Source: Panorpa germanica (taxonomy: Eukaryota; Arthropoda; Insecta; Mecoptera; Panorpidae). From it: 64,000 bases of DNA. The stretch is taken from positions 6,138,001-6,202,000 of the forward strand of contig OY783209.1 in assembly GCA_963678705.1 (NCBI GenBank). The letters are read 5' to 3'. Below, one piece after another: positions 1-11,384 of this stretch. The translations under genes and the position numbers were made by a program. The notes under the pieces are model-generated. The model did no database searches. It was given only the letters and a program-made list of their open reading frames with translations, and had not been told where the DNA came from. Positions within the stretch are counted from its first letter, which is position 1. Each line of letters opens with the position of its first letter.

Positions 1-3000
1 TTTTGGATCATCCTGTGTTTTAAAACATGTACGTTCAGAAAACACATTCACACGTACGACTGTCTATATTTTACAACAATAAACCCGTTAGGTGTTAAAG
101 TTCAAAGCTTTATAAAAACTTTGTTTATGAATTGTTTTCATCAGACAATAACTCAGACTACAAAACAGAGAAGACATATATTCATCATTATCAACGAAAC
201 ATATCTGTAAACTAGTGGCCGACAAGTTTTTCAAGCCACCTCCTTCACACCCACTCGTTCTAACACATTCTTTAAGGTTGTATAACATTTTGTATTTTCT
301 TATCAACTCCCAATAGGGTAGTTCAACTGTCATATAAAAACCTAAAGCTACGAACTGTATGATTTACGCGAGTTCGGTGACTAGTACGAACAAGTTTCAA
401 CAATATGGCGTCGTCTTATTTATATTATTGTTCTTCGGTTCTTTTCTTTGATATTTATATAGTTTAGGTAATGTGCAATGTGACATAGCTAGTACGAAAT
501 ATATGTCAGGTGAATTTACAGTTAAGATAAAACCTTGTGCTGGATGCACTGTTAAGCCAAGTCTAAGACTTTAGTCGTAATTATTTATTTTACGAGTTTT
601 TTTGAGTTGGTCAGTTTCTAGATAAAAGCAGACGAAGTACAATAACAAACTGAATAGCTGAAGTGTTCACCAAAATTTCGCTTAGTTCACTAAAACACAC
701 ATCAAATATGCTACACAAATTATCGCATACATACGAGTATATACCAGCCGAGTCAACTTGGAGCCACCTGCACTAGATTTTTCCTCGTTCAGATCTCTGC
801 TCATTTCACCCAATTCAAAAGGAATGAAAGAAAAAGGGGATAGATATAGGGCAGGGAAAAAATACTCAGTAAACTGACAGCGAGTTACATAAATAAATAT
901 TATAACAGCATACTGAATATTGTCTGTAAGGGTTTGTTACACAAAGAATAGAGGGGTGGTAAGAACACAGTGTCACATTGCGAAAAGAGTGGAAATGTTC
1001 AAAAGCTTAGAACCGAAGAACTAAAACAAATACACTTGTAACATACAAATACTAGAGAAGGTTTTACATGTAGATATATTGTTCTTTATTATCATAAAAA
1101 TAGAATTCATAGGTATGTAACTAGTGTGACTTAATGGAAAATATATTTTTTGAATATTACATATACAGCATTTGTTTTAAGCATCAAAAGATAAAACAGC
1201 ATCATTACCTAAACGTTTTTAACAACTTTTAGATAGTTACACCTAATTGAATTAAATCCATTTAATGAATAGATATAATTATACATATATATATATAGTA
1301 AAAATATAATTAACGATTATACGAATTTCCCATAAAATATGTAAATGTAATTTGCAATTTCTGGTTAAACGAATAGTATCAAGTCATTAAATGATTCACT
1401 AAGTGCATTCGATCGTTGATGCTCTGGCTGTGTCATTAACCCAGTTTGCAGGCGAAATGTTACTAGATACAGAGCAGAGCATTTGGTTGATCTACATCAG
1501 AGCCGCATTGGACGAATGAATAAGCTTGGTTAATATAACATAAAAAAAACATTTTTACAAAATACTATAAAAAAAGTTAAATTAAATTAAGTATCACTTC
1601 ATATATATTGCTCATATTTTCTATTAAAAATGCACTGGTAAAAATGTATTTAAATTAAGAACCGATTATTAATTTATTTTAAGATGAATTCTTGTCTCAA
1701 TTTGTTAAACAACTCTATGAAAATGCACTGTTTATATTATGAAAATTAATATTCTGGTATCTGAATTATTATTAACACCTGGTTCTAAAATATGCTTTAG
1801 AACTGTTTTAAAATTTATATCGTTTTTTTTTAAAGTGATGTGTTTATAATTACAGCAAGTTGTAGCATGGTAATGAAATTGTTTTGCAATCCTCTGTCAA
1901 ATTTTCTGCAGACGCCCATTTTCATCTTGTAAAATTCTTATATATTATGTAGTCTGTAATTTGTAGTAGACTCCAATTCAACGCAGAGAATCATGAATCA
2001 TGATTTATGTACATAAAACATAAAACCTTAAATGCATGTAACAATTGACTTAAACGAAACCTAATTGATGTTAAGAGGCATTGTGATTCTATTATTTTGA
2101 AAAAATGTAAATATTTTCTGGTCTGGTTACAATACATATATTAACATTATTAGTATTAGTATTAGCATAGAATTTTTAACTAAATGGTAATTCTTTTATG
2201 TGAAATAAACCTTAAGATAGGTATAGTCATAAGCTTAATCGGTAGAATGTTATACATTTTTGTACAATTATTAAATACATCAGTATTTAATTCTCCTGAA
2301 CATTTGGAGCCTATTGGCCGTGTTATTGGCTTAAGATAAATTTAATCAAACTTTAAATAATTTGCGTAAGAAACAATGAAATCTTTAATTTGAAATAAAA
2401 TAACAAATCAGTATGTTTTCTAATTAAATAACTGAAAATAGAGTGATATTGCTTGTACATTCATAACACCAAACCAAAATTATTGGCACTAATTGTATTC
2501 ACATTTGATACATCTACCGCGCCTACCTGATTTGATGTACAACTCCGACCCTGATCACGATTGTTTTTGCAAACGTTGCAAATTAAATAAGAGTGAGTGA
2601 GATAAAAATAACATTTAAAACAAGTTGTTAGAATGAGTTGGAGAATATAGAATTCGCGTGTGGATCGTATCGTATCGGCCACTCAGTTGGCGCTAACTGA
2701 CTGGTGGAATTAGATTTAATTAAAATATCTTTTACATGGAGATATAAGTTTTATTTTATTGTTTTTGTTTTAACACTGACACTGGTGACTGGAGACTGGA
2801 GACTGGAGACTGGAGACTGGTGAAATAATATCAGTGGTTTTCTTCCACGAATTTTATCAGTTCATCTTCTCATTTTATGTCACATTTAAAGTCTCACGCT
2901 CGTGAAATGTGGGGCACTGTTTTATGATGACGTTTCACATTATATTTAATGTAATGCTTTGTTTTATTTTTATTATGACTGAATATTTGTAAAATCAATG

Positions 3001-3081
3001 AACAAGAATCGCGTCATCCATAAATAACATGCATACATTGTAAAAATCAAATATACGGTATAAAAAATAATTATTGCAATG
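1..3081. other. AT-rich stretch with no convincing gene
   Basis: No open frame here has recognisable domains or credible splice structure. A minus-strand frame of 81 codons (88-333) and one of 73 codons (2461-2682) contain several cysteines, but neither has a family match I recognise or good splice sites. The only structured sequence is a short GACTGGA tandem array near 2787. The stretch is probably intergenic or intronic. Confidence 0.5.
2787..2822. repeat. GACTGGA tandem repeat
   Basis: About five consecutive copies of the 7-bp unit GACTGGA run from 2787, the last one incomplete. Degenerate ACTGGTG units flank it on the left. This is a short minisatellite in non-coding sequence. Confidence 0.85.
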
Positions 3082-3083
3082 TA

Positions 3084-3671
3084 CGAGGCGTTTTTTTTAA
3101 GTAAGTACCGTTTTGGAATTAAAAAAAGACGTGCAAAGATATCACAATAATTTTATTTTTACATGAAAGCCTGTACCTTAATCTACTTTTCTACAGCCAT
3201 TACAGTCTGATTCTTCATTGTATACGTTGTTTACTGAGTGTTTAAGATGCCTCCGACAATCGTGAGTCCCGCCGCTTGTGAAGTACGGGCTGTTATACGA
3301 TTTCTTAGTGCTAAAGGCGTAAATCCGATCGATATTCATCGTGAGATCTGTGAAGTTTACGGACAAAACATTATGAGTGATGGAATGGTAAGGAAAAGGG
3401 TAAGAGCAGTAAGGGTATCGTTTTGCTGCATCACAATGCCCGTCCACATGTGGCGAATCGGATACAGTGGTTAACAAGTCAGGCGGCAGAATTTTATGAG
3501 GAGGGTATTCAAAAACTGGTGCAACGTTATGACAAGTGCCTCAATATTCACGCAAATTATGTAGAAAAGTAGATTAAGGTACAGGCTTTCATGTAAAAAT
3601 AAAATTATTGCGATATCTTTGCACGTCTTTTTTTAATTCCAAAACGGTACTCACTTAAAAAACACGCCTCG
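3084..3671 (+). mobile_element. mariner-like element, internally deleted, with expanded inverted repeats
   Basis: The element is bounded by TA dinucleotides (3082-3083 and 3672-3673), the usual Tc1/mariner target duplication. A plus-strand frame from the ATG at 3247 encodes the N-terminal helix-turn-helix part of a mariner transposase, with segments such as DIHREICEVYGQ and SDGMVRK. It then breaks, and the sequence resumes with the extreme C-terminal end of the gene in another frame, ending at a YVEK-stop just before the right arm. The DDD catalytic core is absent, so the copy cannot transpose on its own. The terminal arms are unusually long: 3084-3194 and 3561-3671 are inverted copies of each other (111 bp, about three mismatches). 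The related copy at 8117-8699 has only about 30 bp of inverted repeat, so the 3' end of this element seems to have replaced its original 5' end. Confidence 0.85.
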
Positions 3672-3673
3672 TA

Positions 3674-5960
3674 ATTTGAAGTGTCTAGATGCAAAAGGAT
3701 GTAAGTGACAAAAGTAAAATTCTTCAGAAAACGAGTTTAAAGTTAAGATCGTGTAAGCGTTGTCGTTCAGTAGGTTTTAGAATTCACTTTGCGCCACTAA
3801 ATAGTTTAGTACATCTTCTATCGTTTGCGCTCGTTATCTCAAATTTTCAAAATTTGTCACTTTGCTTCTAGACGCCTCATTTGTGGAACACTCCACAAAT
3901 CGTTGACGAGTAAAAAAGTTAAGTAACACAAGTAATTAAGCGTTAATGAAAATGTTAAATGTTTTATTTAACTGTAGATTTAAATCATAACATAAAAACG
4001 TAATTATCAAAGTTTCATAAACGATATCTTATCAGTAAAAAGCTTTTATTCTCGCTAAAACCTTCTTTCCGTTTGCAAAAAAAGCTTCAGAGACTTAAAA
4101 AATAAAAACCGTGTCCTTAAAATAGCACCAGTGAGTAGCTATTAAACTATATAGCTACAATAAATATTTGACTTAACAAGTTATTTAAGATTATAGTAGA
4201 GTTATTACTTCTAGAATAAAGATATCATAAAATTAATAAAATATGAGTGTAATAAAAACAGGTTATAAAAGGCAACAAAAGTCCGGAAAAAATACGACAG
4301 ACGTGGTGCGACTGTGGGTAAGCGCTAGGGTATGTGCATTATAACGATTTGTGTGGATTTATCATCAACACAGCATAAAATTGTAATTAAATATGGTCAG
4401 TTTTTATAAAATACACGATACTTAGGTTTCATTTCATTACTCAGATGTTTGTAACATTCAGTGAACGTTCTGCATTGAAAAAAAATAATATTTTAATAAT
4501 GCAAATAATAATTAATTATAATAAACAGTGGTCAACATTATCGTCGGTCAAGCCACCCTGATAATTATTTATTTAGATTTATAAGTATTTTTTTTCACAT
4601 GCATCTATTTACAATAATATCTGACTTATAGAAATTTAAATTACATATGGTTTTTATAGTACCAACTTTCAAGCAATATCTGTCAAAGTTTCATGACATT
4701 TCAACTAATACTTTAGGAGATATAGTGGTTTTAGTGATACTACTTCAGTAATTTTCAAAACAATGAAAAAATCTGAATATTGTTTATTGATAAACCATTG
4801 CAAAAAGCGCAATGGAAAAAATACCGTTTAAGCAAGTAATAGCTTGACAAGTATTATTTATACTCGGATTTGTTAATAGTGGCGCCATTTATTCCACATT
4901 GAACCAACAACCATTATTTCCACAAAATTATAGGTAATATACGCAAAAGGTTTTTTGACAAGAAAATATTTAATGTTTTTATTTTAGACGACTCCTGAGA
5001 AAATCTTACGAAACCGACCATCGGTAAGCCTTCTGCCAAACGTTTCTCACGAAACAGATTATATCTCCACCATTTTTAATATTTTTAAATAATTTTTGAT
5101 GTAAATATATCCACAAATGTATTAAATGAATTTAATGATAATAAATAAATATTTAGAGATATACTCTATATGAGTATACAGATAAAAAAAACATATTCTT
5201 ATCCATAAAAATATATTCTTTTTATGCTAATTTTGTACCTTAATGAGCAATATAAACATGTGCAAGTTTTGAAAATTACACTTTATAATATAACTAACCC
5301 TTACTACATATAATTAAAGTTGTAAACTTCAGTTATTAATTTGACGCCGTCATTTTATTGATAGGAACGTCATCACCGAGAAGAACACCTCGCGAACCGC
5401 AGTTTCTAATTACTACTTAATAGTTTCGTTTCCAACATTCTCTATTTACCACATTAAAGTGTCTTTTACGTAACATTGTAATTACAGAAAATAATTAATT
5501 AATAATTTTCCTCTCACTGCTCATTTACATGAATATATTTTTAATTTGCCTGCATTTACACAATATTTTCCAGGGCTTTCTATTTCCTTTAATACCTGCT
5601 ACACAAACACAAACGCTGTGATTACGTAATATAGACATAAATTATACGTTCTGTATCAATATAACTATGTAACGAATATCTGAAAACTAAAAACTGAATT
5701 ATAAACTAAGTTAGGGTCTTATTCTATATATATTTTATATTTAAGCCCTTGGTAATACCCTCCATTTGATTGAAATGTATAGACAGATGACTAGATCTAA
5801 TAAAATAACAAATGAGGGGATGTTGGGGTAAATAAATAAAATCAAGATACCCGAATTGAAAGCATAAACAAAATTATAAATTTTTTTCATTATTATACTG
5901 AAAACAATTAGTTAGTTTGTTTGTTTTTCTTATGAAGTAGTTTTATTCTTTTAAAAAAAA
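3674..5960. other. AT-rich spacer
   Basis: No gene, RNA gene or clear repeat boundary is visible in these 2.3 kb. It separates the mariner relic from the start of the small-gene block. The core promoter of the next gene should lie near its right end, but no TATA box or initiator stands out against the AT-rich background. Confidence 0.5.
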
Positions 5961-6545
5961 ATGAGTTTTAGCGAAGATGGTTCCGATAATAGGTCTCGTC
6001 GTTTACAGAGTAAGTCCTCCCAGGGTTCAGATGGTCACAACGCAATGATTTACACGGACCCAGATGCGTCGTATACATCGTACCCCCTAGCATCTGGGTC
6101 CCCATCGCAGCGTAATTTGAGGTACAGAAATTCAGCAAATATGAATGCGATATTTGGAACGGAAGACCCTAATTGTAAATATGGTTTACACTACGAAAAC
6201 CCTAATGCAAGAAGTCAAATTAAAGATAAAGGTGAGTCGAACAGCTCCGCCAACATGAACGCGATATTCGGTACGAATAATCCAACGCCCAGACAATGCC
6301 ATTATCGACACAGTGATAATATTGGCGATATTATCAACGATGGATGCACAATAGGCAAGCATGAAGATACTTCCGTCAGTGACAGTCAAAAACAATGTGA
6401 CTATTCGCAACCACAACAACCAACTCCGAACCAATCAACTGGGATGGCTCAAAAGGTTGATCATCCAGCCCCAGCACCAGCCCCTACTCCACCAACTCCA
6501 CGAAAACGCGTACCTCCAGGAGGTTATTCTTCAGGACTCTGGTGA
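5961..6545 (+). CDS. Jupiter/HN1 (JPT)-family-like protein, intronless
   Basis: A 194-residue frame from an ATG preceded by a run of A. The C-terminal end RVPPGGYSSGLW (183-194) matches, from memory, the conserved PPGGYSSGLW terminus of the insect microtubule-associated protein Jupiter. The decapeptide SANMNAIFGT occurs twice (58-67 and 96-105), with a weaker third version near 118-126. It resembles the MASNIFG motif of Jupiter and vertebrate HN1/JPT proteins. The rest is low-complexity, rich in Ser, Asn, Gln and Pro, as is usual in this family. The N-terminal LRPPGGGSS motif typical of Jupiter is missing. Known members bind microtubules; whether this one does is inference. Lack of introns and the shortened N-terminus suggest a paralogue or old retrocopy rather than the main Jupiter gene. 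AATAAA signals lie downstream near 6676 and 6716. Confidence 0.7.
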   Translation: MSFSEDGSDNRSRRLQSKSSQGSDGHNAMIYTDPDASYTSYPLASGSPSQRNLRYRNSANMNAIFGTEDPNCKYGLHYENPNARSQIKDKGESNSSANMNAIFGTNNPTPRQCHYRHSDNIGDIINDGCTIGKHEDTSVSDSQKQCDYSQPQQPTPNQSTGMAQKVDHPAPAPAPTPPTPRKRVPPGGYSSGLW

Positions 6546-7222
6546 ATCAAAACATACTCTCAAAATCCATGTCAATAGCTCAAATTTTATAGAATTTTTA
6601 TTTATTTTGTTTACCTTTTCATTCGGATTATTTTGTATCTGTATTTTTAACAAAATCTAAAATATTGATTTCATTAATAAATTAATCAGCACCTTTTGTA
6701 TAATTGTTTTATTTTTAATAAAAGTGTTAAAAGTTACTAGTTATTAGATTCTAACTGGGTCGGCTGTAAAGTAAAAGAAAATAGACAGGCTCAGAAAAGA
6801 AAGAAAGGAACTGGGAAAGGAAAACTTCGGAAATGTTTATTTTGGAAATATTATTAATTTAGATTGGATATAAGTTTCTTTATAATGATAGTAAAGTTAA
6901 GAATGAAAGTAATTAAAATTTATAAATGAAGTTATAAGTATATAAGTACTACAGTTATAAGTACTTTGTAACTGTAGGTTTTCATTTATCCGAATTTGAA
7001 TCAAGAAAAAAGTTGTATAAGGAATTCAAATTTCATGAAAATAGAAACACTTTTCAGATCGCTTTTACTATTTAGAGTTCATTGCAATAAATCTAGATAT
7101 TGGAGCAAAATAAATCCACATCCTTAGTTGGCTTGTTATAAAGTTCTATTGTTTTTACGCTTTATGGTATATATACCAGAAGTATTTTTTTATAATATAT
7201 AATTAAAAAGTTAATTTTGGAA
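6546..7222. other. spacer with likely polyadenylation signals
   Basis: Contains the 3' untranslated end of the Jupiter-like gene (AATAAA-type signals near 6676 and 6716) and the upstream region of the first tandem-family gene. A TATATATA-like stretch near 7165-7175 and another near 7193-7200 could serve as a core promoter, but such sequence is common in this AT-rich DNA. Confidence 0.35.
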
Positions 7223-7786
7223 ATGGTTAAAGATCCGATAAAATTTCAACGATCCGTTCCTATAATTCGGTGGTACCTGAAGTCATCAGCTTACACTGGA
7301 AAGAAACCATTTATACCGGATTACCTATTAAAAGATGAGTATGACATGTCATTAATTCTAGCGATGGAATACAATCGCATGTGGTGGTTAGCTCAAAAGG
7401 CTTATCTTTCTTTAAGAGCAAAGGGACCTTCGGAAAAATACTTTCTTCGTCCTTCTATAAAAAGAGGTAAACATATCAAAGAAAGTTGTAAAAATAATTT
7501 AGATTTCACAATGGCTGCATATAAAAATGTTCCGGCAAAGACAAAGCATTACCATGGTGAAACATTCGACTCCAAGAACCCGTGGCCTGGAGAGAGGAAG
7601 AAAATTCCTGAACCAAAAGGTATGATAAATAGCGAGACTGCAAAAGATGAAAGTGCAGAGAAGAAATTACTGAAGAAAAAAACATCGATGAACAAACCTG
7701 CAGCTGATGTATCGAAGAAGGACGCATCCAAAAGCAAACCCTCTAATCCAGTAAAATCTAGAAATTCTTGCGGTTCATGTAATTAA
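7223..7786 (+). CDS. tandem-family protein of unknown function, copy 1
   Basis: A 187-residue basic protein. I use the ATG at 7223; an in-frame TTG two codons earlier is not a likely start. I do not recognise the family. Its shared architecture, seen in all five copies in this window, is: an N-terminal block with KSSAYTGKKPFIPDYLL (20-36), then MEYNRMWW (48-55), a basic KRGKH segment (80-84), and a second block with FTMAAYKNVPAKTKHYHG (95-112). A Lys-rich tail follows (FDSKNPWPGERKK, then KKLLKKKTS). There is no signal peptide, membrane span or known catalytic motif. The tail looks disordered and very basic, which would fit nucleic-acid or tubulin binding, but that is only a guess. It is intronless and in the same orientation as its paralogues. 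Confidence 0.75.
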   Translation: MVKDPIKFQRSVPIIRWYLKSSAYTGKKPFIPDYLLKDEYDMSLILAMEYNRMWWLAQKAYLSLRAKGPSEKYFLRPSIKRGKHIKESCKNNLDFTMAAYKNVPAKTKHYHGETFDSKNPWPGERKKIPEPKGMINSETAKDESAEKKLLKKKTSMNKPAADVSKKDASKSKPSNPVKSRNSCGSCN

Positions 7787-8114
7787 TAGTAACTGTGGTA
7801 CCGCAACATTTTTGGAGGCAAATTCAACGATGACAAATTTGATACTTGATGAATATATAAATGGTTAATTAAATATAAATAGACCTAAAACCAGTCTAGA
7901 ATTTTTGCTATGGAAATGCATAAAGGAGGATGGAGAAAAAGTAACAATCCAAACTAGCTTAGATTGTAAACTACTATAGAATTTTTGTGATACTTTTTTT
8001 TTACACTTATTTATATGAGTATATATTAATTTACAATATTTCTATTTACATTTATATTTGCTTTAATAAATATTTTTTTTATTTATTTACGTTATTTGTT
8101 GCTGTTAGTTATTA
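7787..8114. other. spacer with polyadenylation signal
   Basis: 3' flank of tandem-family copy 1. An AATAAA is visible near 8066. Nothing else is recognisable before the mariner relic. Confidence 0.4.
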
Positions 8115-8116
8115 TA

Positions 8117-8699
8117 CGAGGCGTGTTTTTTAAGTAAGTACCGTTTTGGAATTAAAAAAAGACGTGCAAAGATATCGCAATAATTTTATTTTTACATGAA
8201 AGCCTGTACCTTAATCTACTTTTCTACATAATTTTCGTGAATATTGAGGCACTTGTCATAACATGGCACCAGTTTTTGAATACCCTCCTCATAAAATTCT
8301 GCCGCCTGACTTGTTAACCACTGTATCACAACTCCGACTCCGTTCTTCATCATGCACATTTGTGCGGCCATCTTTAAATGCTCTCACCCATTTCCTTACC
8401 ATTCCATCACTCATAATATTTTGTCCGTAAACTTCACAGATCTCACGATGAATATCGATCGGTTTTACGCCTTAAGCACTAAGAAATCGTATAACAGCCC
8501 GTACTTCACAATCGGCGGGACCACGATTGTCGGAGGCATCTTAAACACTCAGTAAACAACGTATACAATGAAGAATCAGACTGTAATGGCGTCAGTGCGT
8601 AGACGAGATGTAGGTAACCAGTGCGCATGCGCGGAACACCGACCGTAGCGCTGCAAAGGCGGAAACGCAAAACGGTACTTACTTAAAAAACATGCCTCG
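8117..8699 (-). mobile_element. mariner-like element, internally deleted, reverse orientation
   Basis: Flanked by TA duplications (8115-8116 and 8700-8701). The terminal inverted repeats are about 31 bp and begin CGAGGC. Read on the minus strand, it contains a longer piece of the same transposase N-terminus as the element at 3084, including RKWVRAFKDGR and HDEERS. It then jumps to the C-terminal end (QAAEFYEEGIQKL through YVEK-stop). The deletion break differs from that at 3084, so the two arose from independent deletions of one parent. The catalytic core is missing. Its N-terminal terminal sequence is distinct from its C-terminal one, unlike the copy at 3084. Confidence 0.85.
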
Positions 8700-8701
8700 T
8701 A

Positions 8702-9198
8702 TAATTATCATTTCGTCTTTAGTGGTAAATACTTTTCTTATACTTCTTTTACATTCATATTATATTAGTTAAAACATAACAATTCCCAATAAATATAGGT
8801 AAGTTCTGAAAACTATGTATTAGCCTAGTGGACTATAAAATGTAACCCCAACGCCAATTGGAGTATAGTGACTATTTGCGCTGATCAATAACGCAAAAGC
8901 CTCAAATGCACGATGACAGTACTGTCATCAGTTAAATCAAAAATAACTCCGTTTGAAATTGCGCTGTCACTTCAGTTTCCGTAACGTATAGACAGTGCTG
9001 TAAAGGTACTGTCTAGGTGAATGCCATCCGTCATGAAAGAAGTGCCGTGAAGTCGATCTTGGTTGTCCAAAACAGTTTCCAGAGAATTATATTTCTTTAT
9101 ATCAAAGTACTCTGCTTGAAATAATTAAATTAAAAAAACTAAAAAAAAAATTTTTTTTTAAATTTACTGCAAAATTAAATATTAAATAAATTACCAAA
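8702..9198. other. spacer upstream of tandem copy 2
   Basis: No gene is visible. The last 25-30 bases before the ATG at 9199 (an AAATTAAATATTAAATAAATT-type string ending in ACCAAA) closely resemble those before the ATGs at 10378 and 23080, so the 5' leader was duplicated together with the genes. Confidence 0.5.
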
Positions 9199-9605
9199 AT
9201 GAAGAAAAAGATAGCATGGAAACCTGCGCGTCCAGTTTACAGATACTACATTAAATCTTCCGATTATACTGGTCAGAAGCCAAATATTCCAGAATATTTA
9301 TTAACAGAAGAGGTTGATTTATCAAAATTGCTATCGATGGAATACAACAGAAAGTGGTGGGATGCAAACAAGATGTATCATGCTCAAATATTGTCAAGTG
9401 ATGACGAGAATTACTTCATCCGTAAATACATAAAAAGAATTAAACATAATATCTTTTAAATATAAAAAGCGATATGGCATTATAAATGAAACAGTTTAAA
9501 AGTGTTCTTGGATTTGACCCTAAGAATTCTTGGCCTGGAGAAAGAAAGAAACAGAAACTTAACGCTGATAGAGAAAGTGCATTAAAAGTGCAGAGAAGGT
9601 GCTGA
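9199..9605 (+). pseudogene. tandem-family copy 2, decayed
   Basis: The frame from the ATG at 9199 runs 86 codons. It keeps the family's N-terminal block (KSSDYTGQKPNIPEYLL), the MEYNRKWW motif and the KRIKH segment, then meets TAA at 9457-9459. Homology resumes in another frame at 9486: MKQFKSV corresponds to the second conserved block, followed directly by FDPKNSWPGERKK, as in copy 1. About ten codons between these (the PAKTKHYHG part in copy 1) are deleted. A stop, a frameshift and a deletion make this a relic, although an 86-residue truncated product is still possible. Confidence 0.75.
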
Positions 9606-10377
9606 AGAAACAAACGAAAATTCCGATTAAGTTAAAGTAATATACTGCAGAAAAAGAAATTAAATAACGCCGAAAATCAACAACAAGATTATTTATATTA
9701 ATTTCTACAATATAATTTTTTCGAATTTCCAAATAACTAATTAATCGTTTTAATAATGCATGTCTTATTGTACTTTTTATATTATTTTGAAATATGTTTA
9801 TTTACATTTACATCAATGAATAAATGCTAAATTTTCCTAATTTATCTTGAAGGAAAAACACAGTAAATTAGCGCGTTTACGAAAATAAATTGTAAGAAGT
9901 ATCAGGCTTTTATGAGCTCGGGTGTGGATTATTACGAGCATACCCCACTTTAACCATCCCTGCTACTCCCTATCATGCATAGTTGTTGATATCCTCTACA
10001 TGCAATTTTATTTTTAACTGTATTGCTAATAACAGGGAATCTGGGAATTGTGTTTCCGCCTGGCTATCCTAATGCTGGACATACACGTAACGATTTACCG
10101 GATAGTTTTGCCGGAACAGTTCACCTGTAAGCTTTACCGGAGCGTAAATGTTTGGGATAACGTACAACATTAACTGTGACTTTTTTCGCAAGCCAATAAG
10201 GGCTGACTTACTAATGGGTAATGTGATTTTGGTTGTACAAACAAAAGTTTATGAGCAATTTTACTATTTATTATCAAGGTATGCTGTTTTATCAAAAATA
10301 AATAAAAATTGTTATTTTTTATTGTGCTAAATTTTGCATAATTTACAAAAAAATTAAATTTAAAATTAATTATCAAA
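9606..10377. other. spacer with possible MITE fragment
   Basis: No gene. Around 10068-10145 there is a GC-richer patch with repeated ACCGG/CCGG steps; its start is similar to that of a patch at 54908-55085. The final bases before the ATG at 10378 share the leader seen before 9199 and 23080. Confidence 0.35.
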
Positions 10378-10414
10378 ATGAAGAAAAAGACAGATTGGAC
10401 ACCTGCACGTCCAA
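10378..10414 (+). pseudogene. tandem-family copy 3, 5' fragment (cut by the LTR element)
   Basis: An ATG followed by codons for KKKTDWTPARP, closely similar to the start of copy 2 (KKKIAWKPARP). After CCAA at 10411-10414 the LTR begins, and translation would stop within it after 13 residues. The rest of the gene resumes at 21741 in the same reading frame. Removing the element and one copy of the CCAA duplication leaves an open frame of 155 codons plus stop, so the gene was probably intact until the insertion. Confidence 0.85.
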
Positions 10415-11384
10415 TGTAACAGTCCCATATAGATTCATTAATTATTGATAATATATTTTAACTAACTATTTAGGAACCATTGGATGGTTCAAATACAAAG
10501 TAGTTTTAATAGTTTTAGGCGTCTAAATGTCGTGAACATTATTTACATTAAGTATTGCTTTATCGATAGAACCATGTTCGTATATTAGTATAATATTCAA
10601 AATTGCTGACATAATATTTACAATAACATTTAAGAGAAATATTAATTAACTTCGTTTGTTGAAGGCACGTGTAGCTTTTGGGCGTGAAGCACGTGGAGTT
10701 TTAATTAATGTTTATGTTGGAACCAAATATGAAAAGTCCAAAGAACTGACGGAATGACGGAATGTCATCTGACTTTAGTAGTGATGACGAAATAACATTT
10801 GAGTTCAAACGAGTTCATATATTCAAACAAAGAGCTTTAATCTATATAAGCTTAGTTTAAGAGAGTAGAGGGGGGCAGTCCATTCAGATCAATCAGCCAG
10901 TTAGTACGTCGAGACCCAATCGAAAGGTCTAAACAGACCCCGTCAAATAAGGAAGTAGCGCCCCTTAGACGGTTGGTCCGGTTTAGTCAGTCGCTTTGAT
11001 ATAATAATGATAAAATTACTAAGATTTGTATTAATTAAGTATTTGAATAATAAAGAAAATAGTGTTAATGATTCCCTTGTTTTAATTGTAAAAGTACTTA
11101 GAGTTAACGGCCGCGTCGCGTTAAATAAAGTGATTGTCCAAAGCAGAAGAAGCTGCCTGCAGAAAGTACAAAAAGTAAGTAAAACCTAATATATTTATGT
11201 AATATGATTAGATGAGGTAATAAGTCCTGATAGTTATATATACCTCCACAATTAGCTCAGGTCATCCGACTCAAGGTGATCCAGATCACTAAACGAACTT
11301 TCGCATGAGACGATTGTAGTATCGCTCTCATAAAATAAGTAACTACCACCATATATAGGTAGAGATATAAGGGGTAGGGTTACA
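10415..11384 (+). repeat. 5' LTR
   Basis: 970 bp, TGTAAC...GTTACA ends. A TATATAAG box at 10843-10850 suggests a start of transcription about 30 bp downstream, in the GGGGGCAGTCCATTCAG region. AATAAA polyadenylation signals lie at 11049-11054 and 11124-11129, so R should end shortly after. TGACG-type motifs near 10745-10790 could bind bZIP factors, but this is a guess. A 60-codon open frame at 11007-11189 is probably fortuitous. Confidence 0.95.
10843..10850 (+). promoter_or_regulatory. TATA box of the LTR promoter
   Basis: TATATAAG within the 5' LTR (same position in the 3' LTR at 21199-21206). It is placed about 200 bp before the first AATAAA, consistent with a U3-R arrangement. Confidence 0.6.

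Noticed and set aside
88..333. 81-codon minus-strand frame with several cysteines
   Set aside because: Somewhat higher G+C than its surroundings, but no recognisable family, signal peptide or splice sites. It may be a terminal exon, but I cannot support it.
2461..2682. Minus-strand frame with CNVCKNNRDQGRSC that recalls the start of a Ly6-type domain
   Set aside because: A donor-like CAG|GTAGGC follows, but no AG acceptor lies close upstream and the Ly6 pattern is not completed.
3247..3474. Open frame in the mariner relic as a gene
   Set aside because: Only the N-terminal transposase part is present, joined out of frame to the C-terminal end.
11007..11189. 60-codon open frame in the 5' LTR, repeated at 21363-21545
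   Set aside because: It overlaps the R/U5 region with its polyadenylation signals, has no domain, and its duplication is simply that of the LTR.
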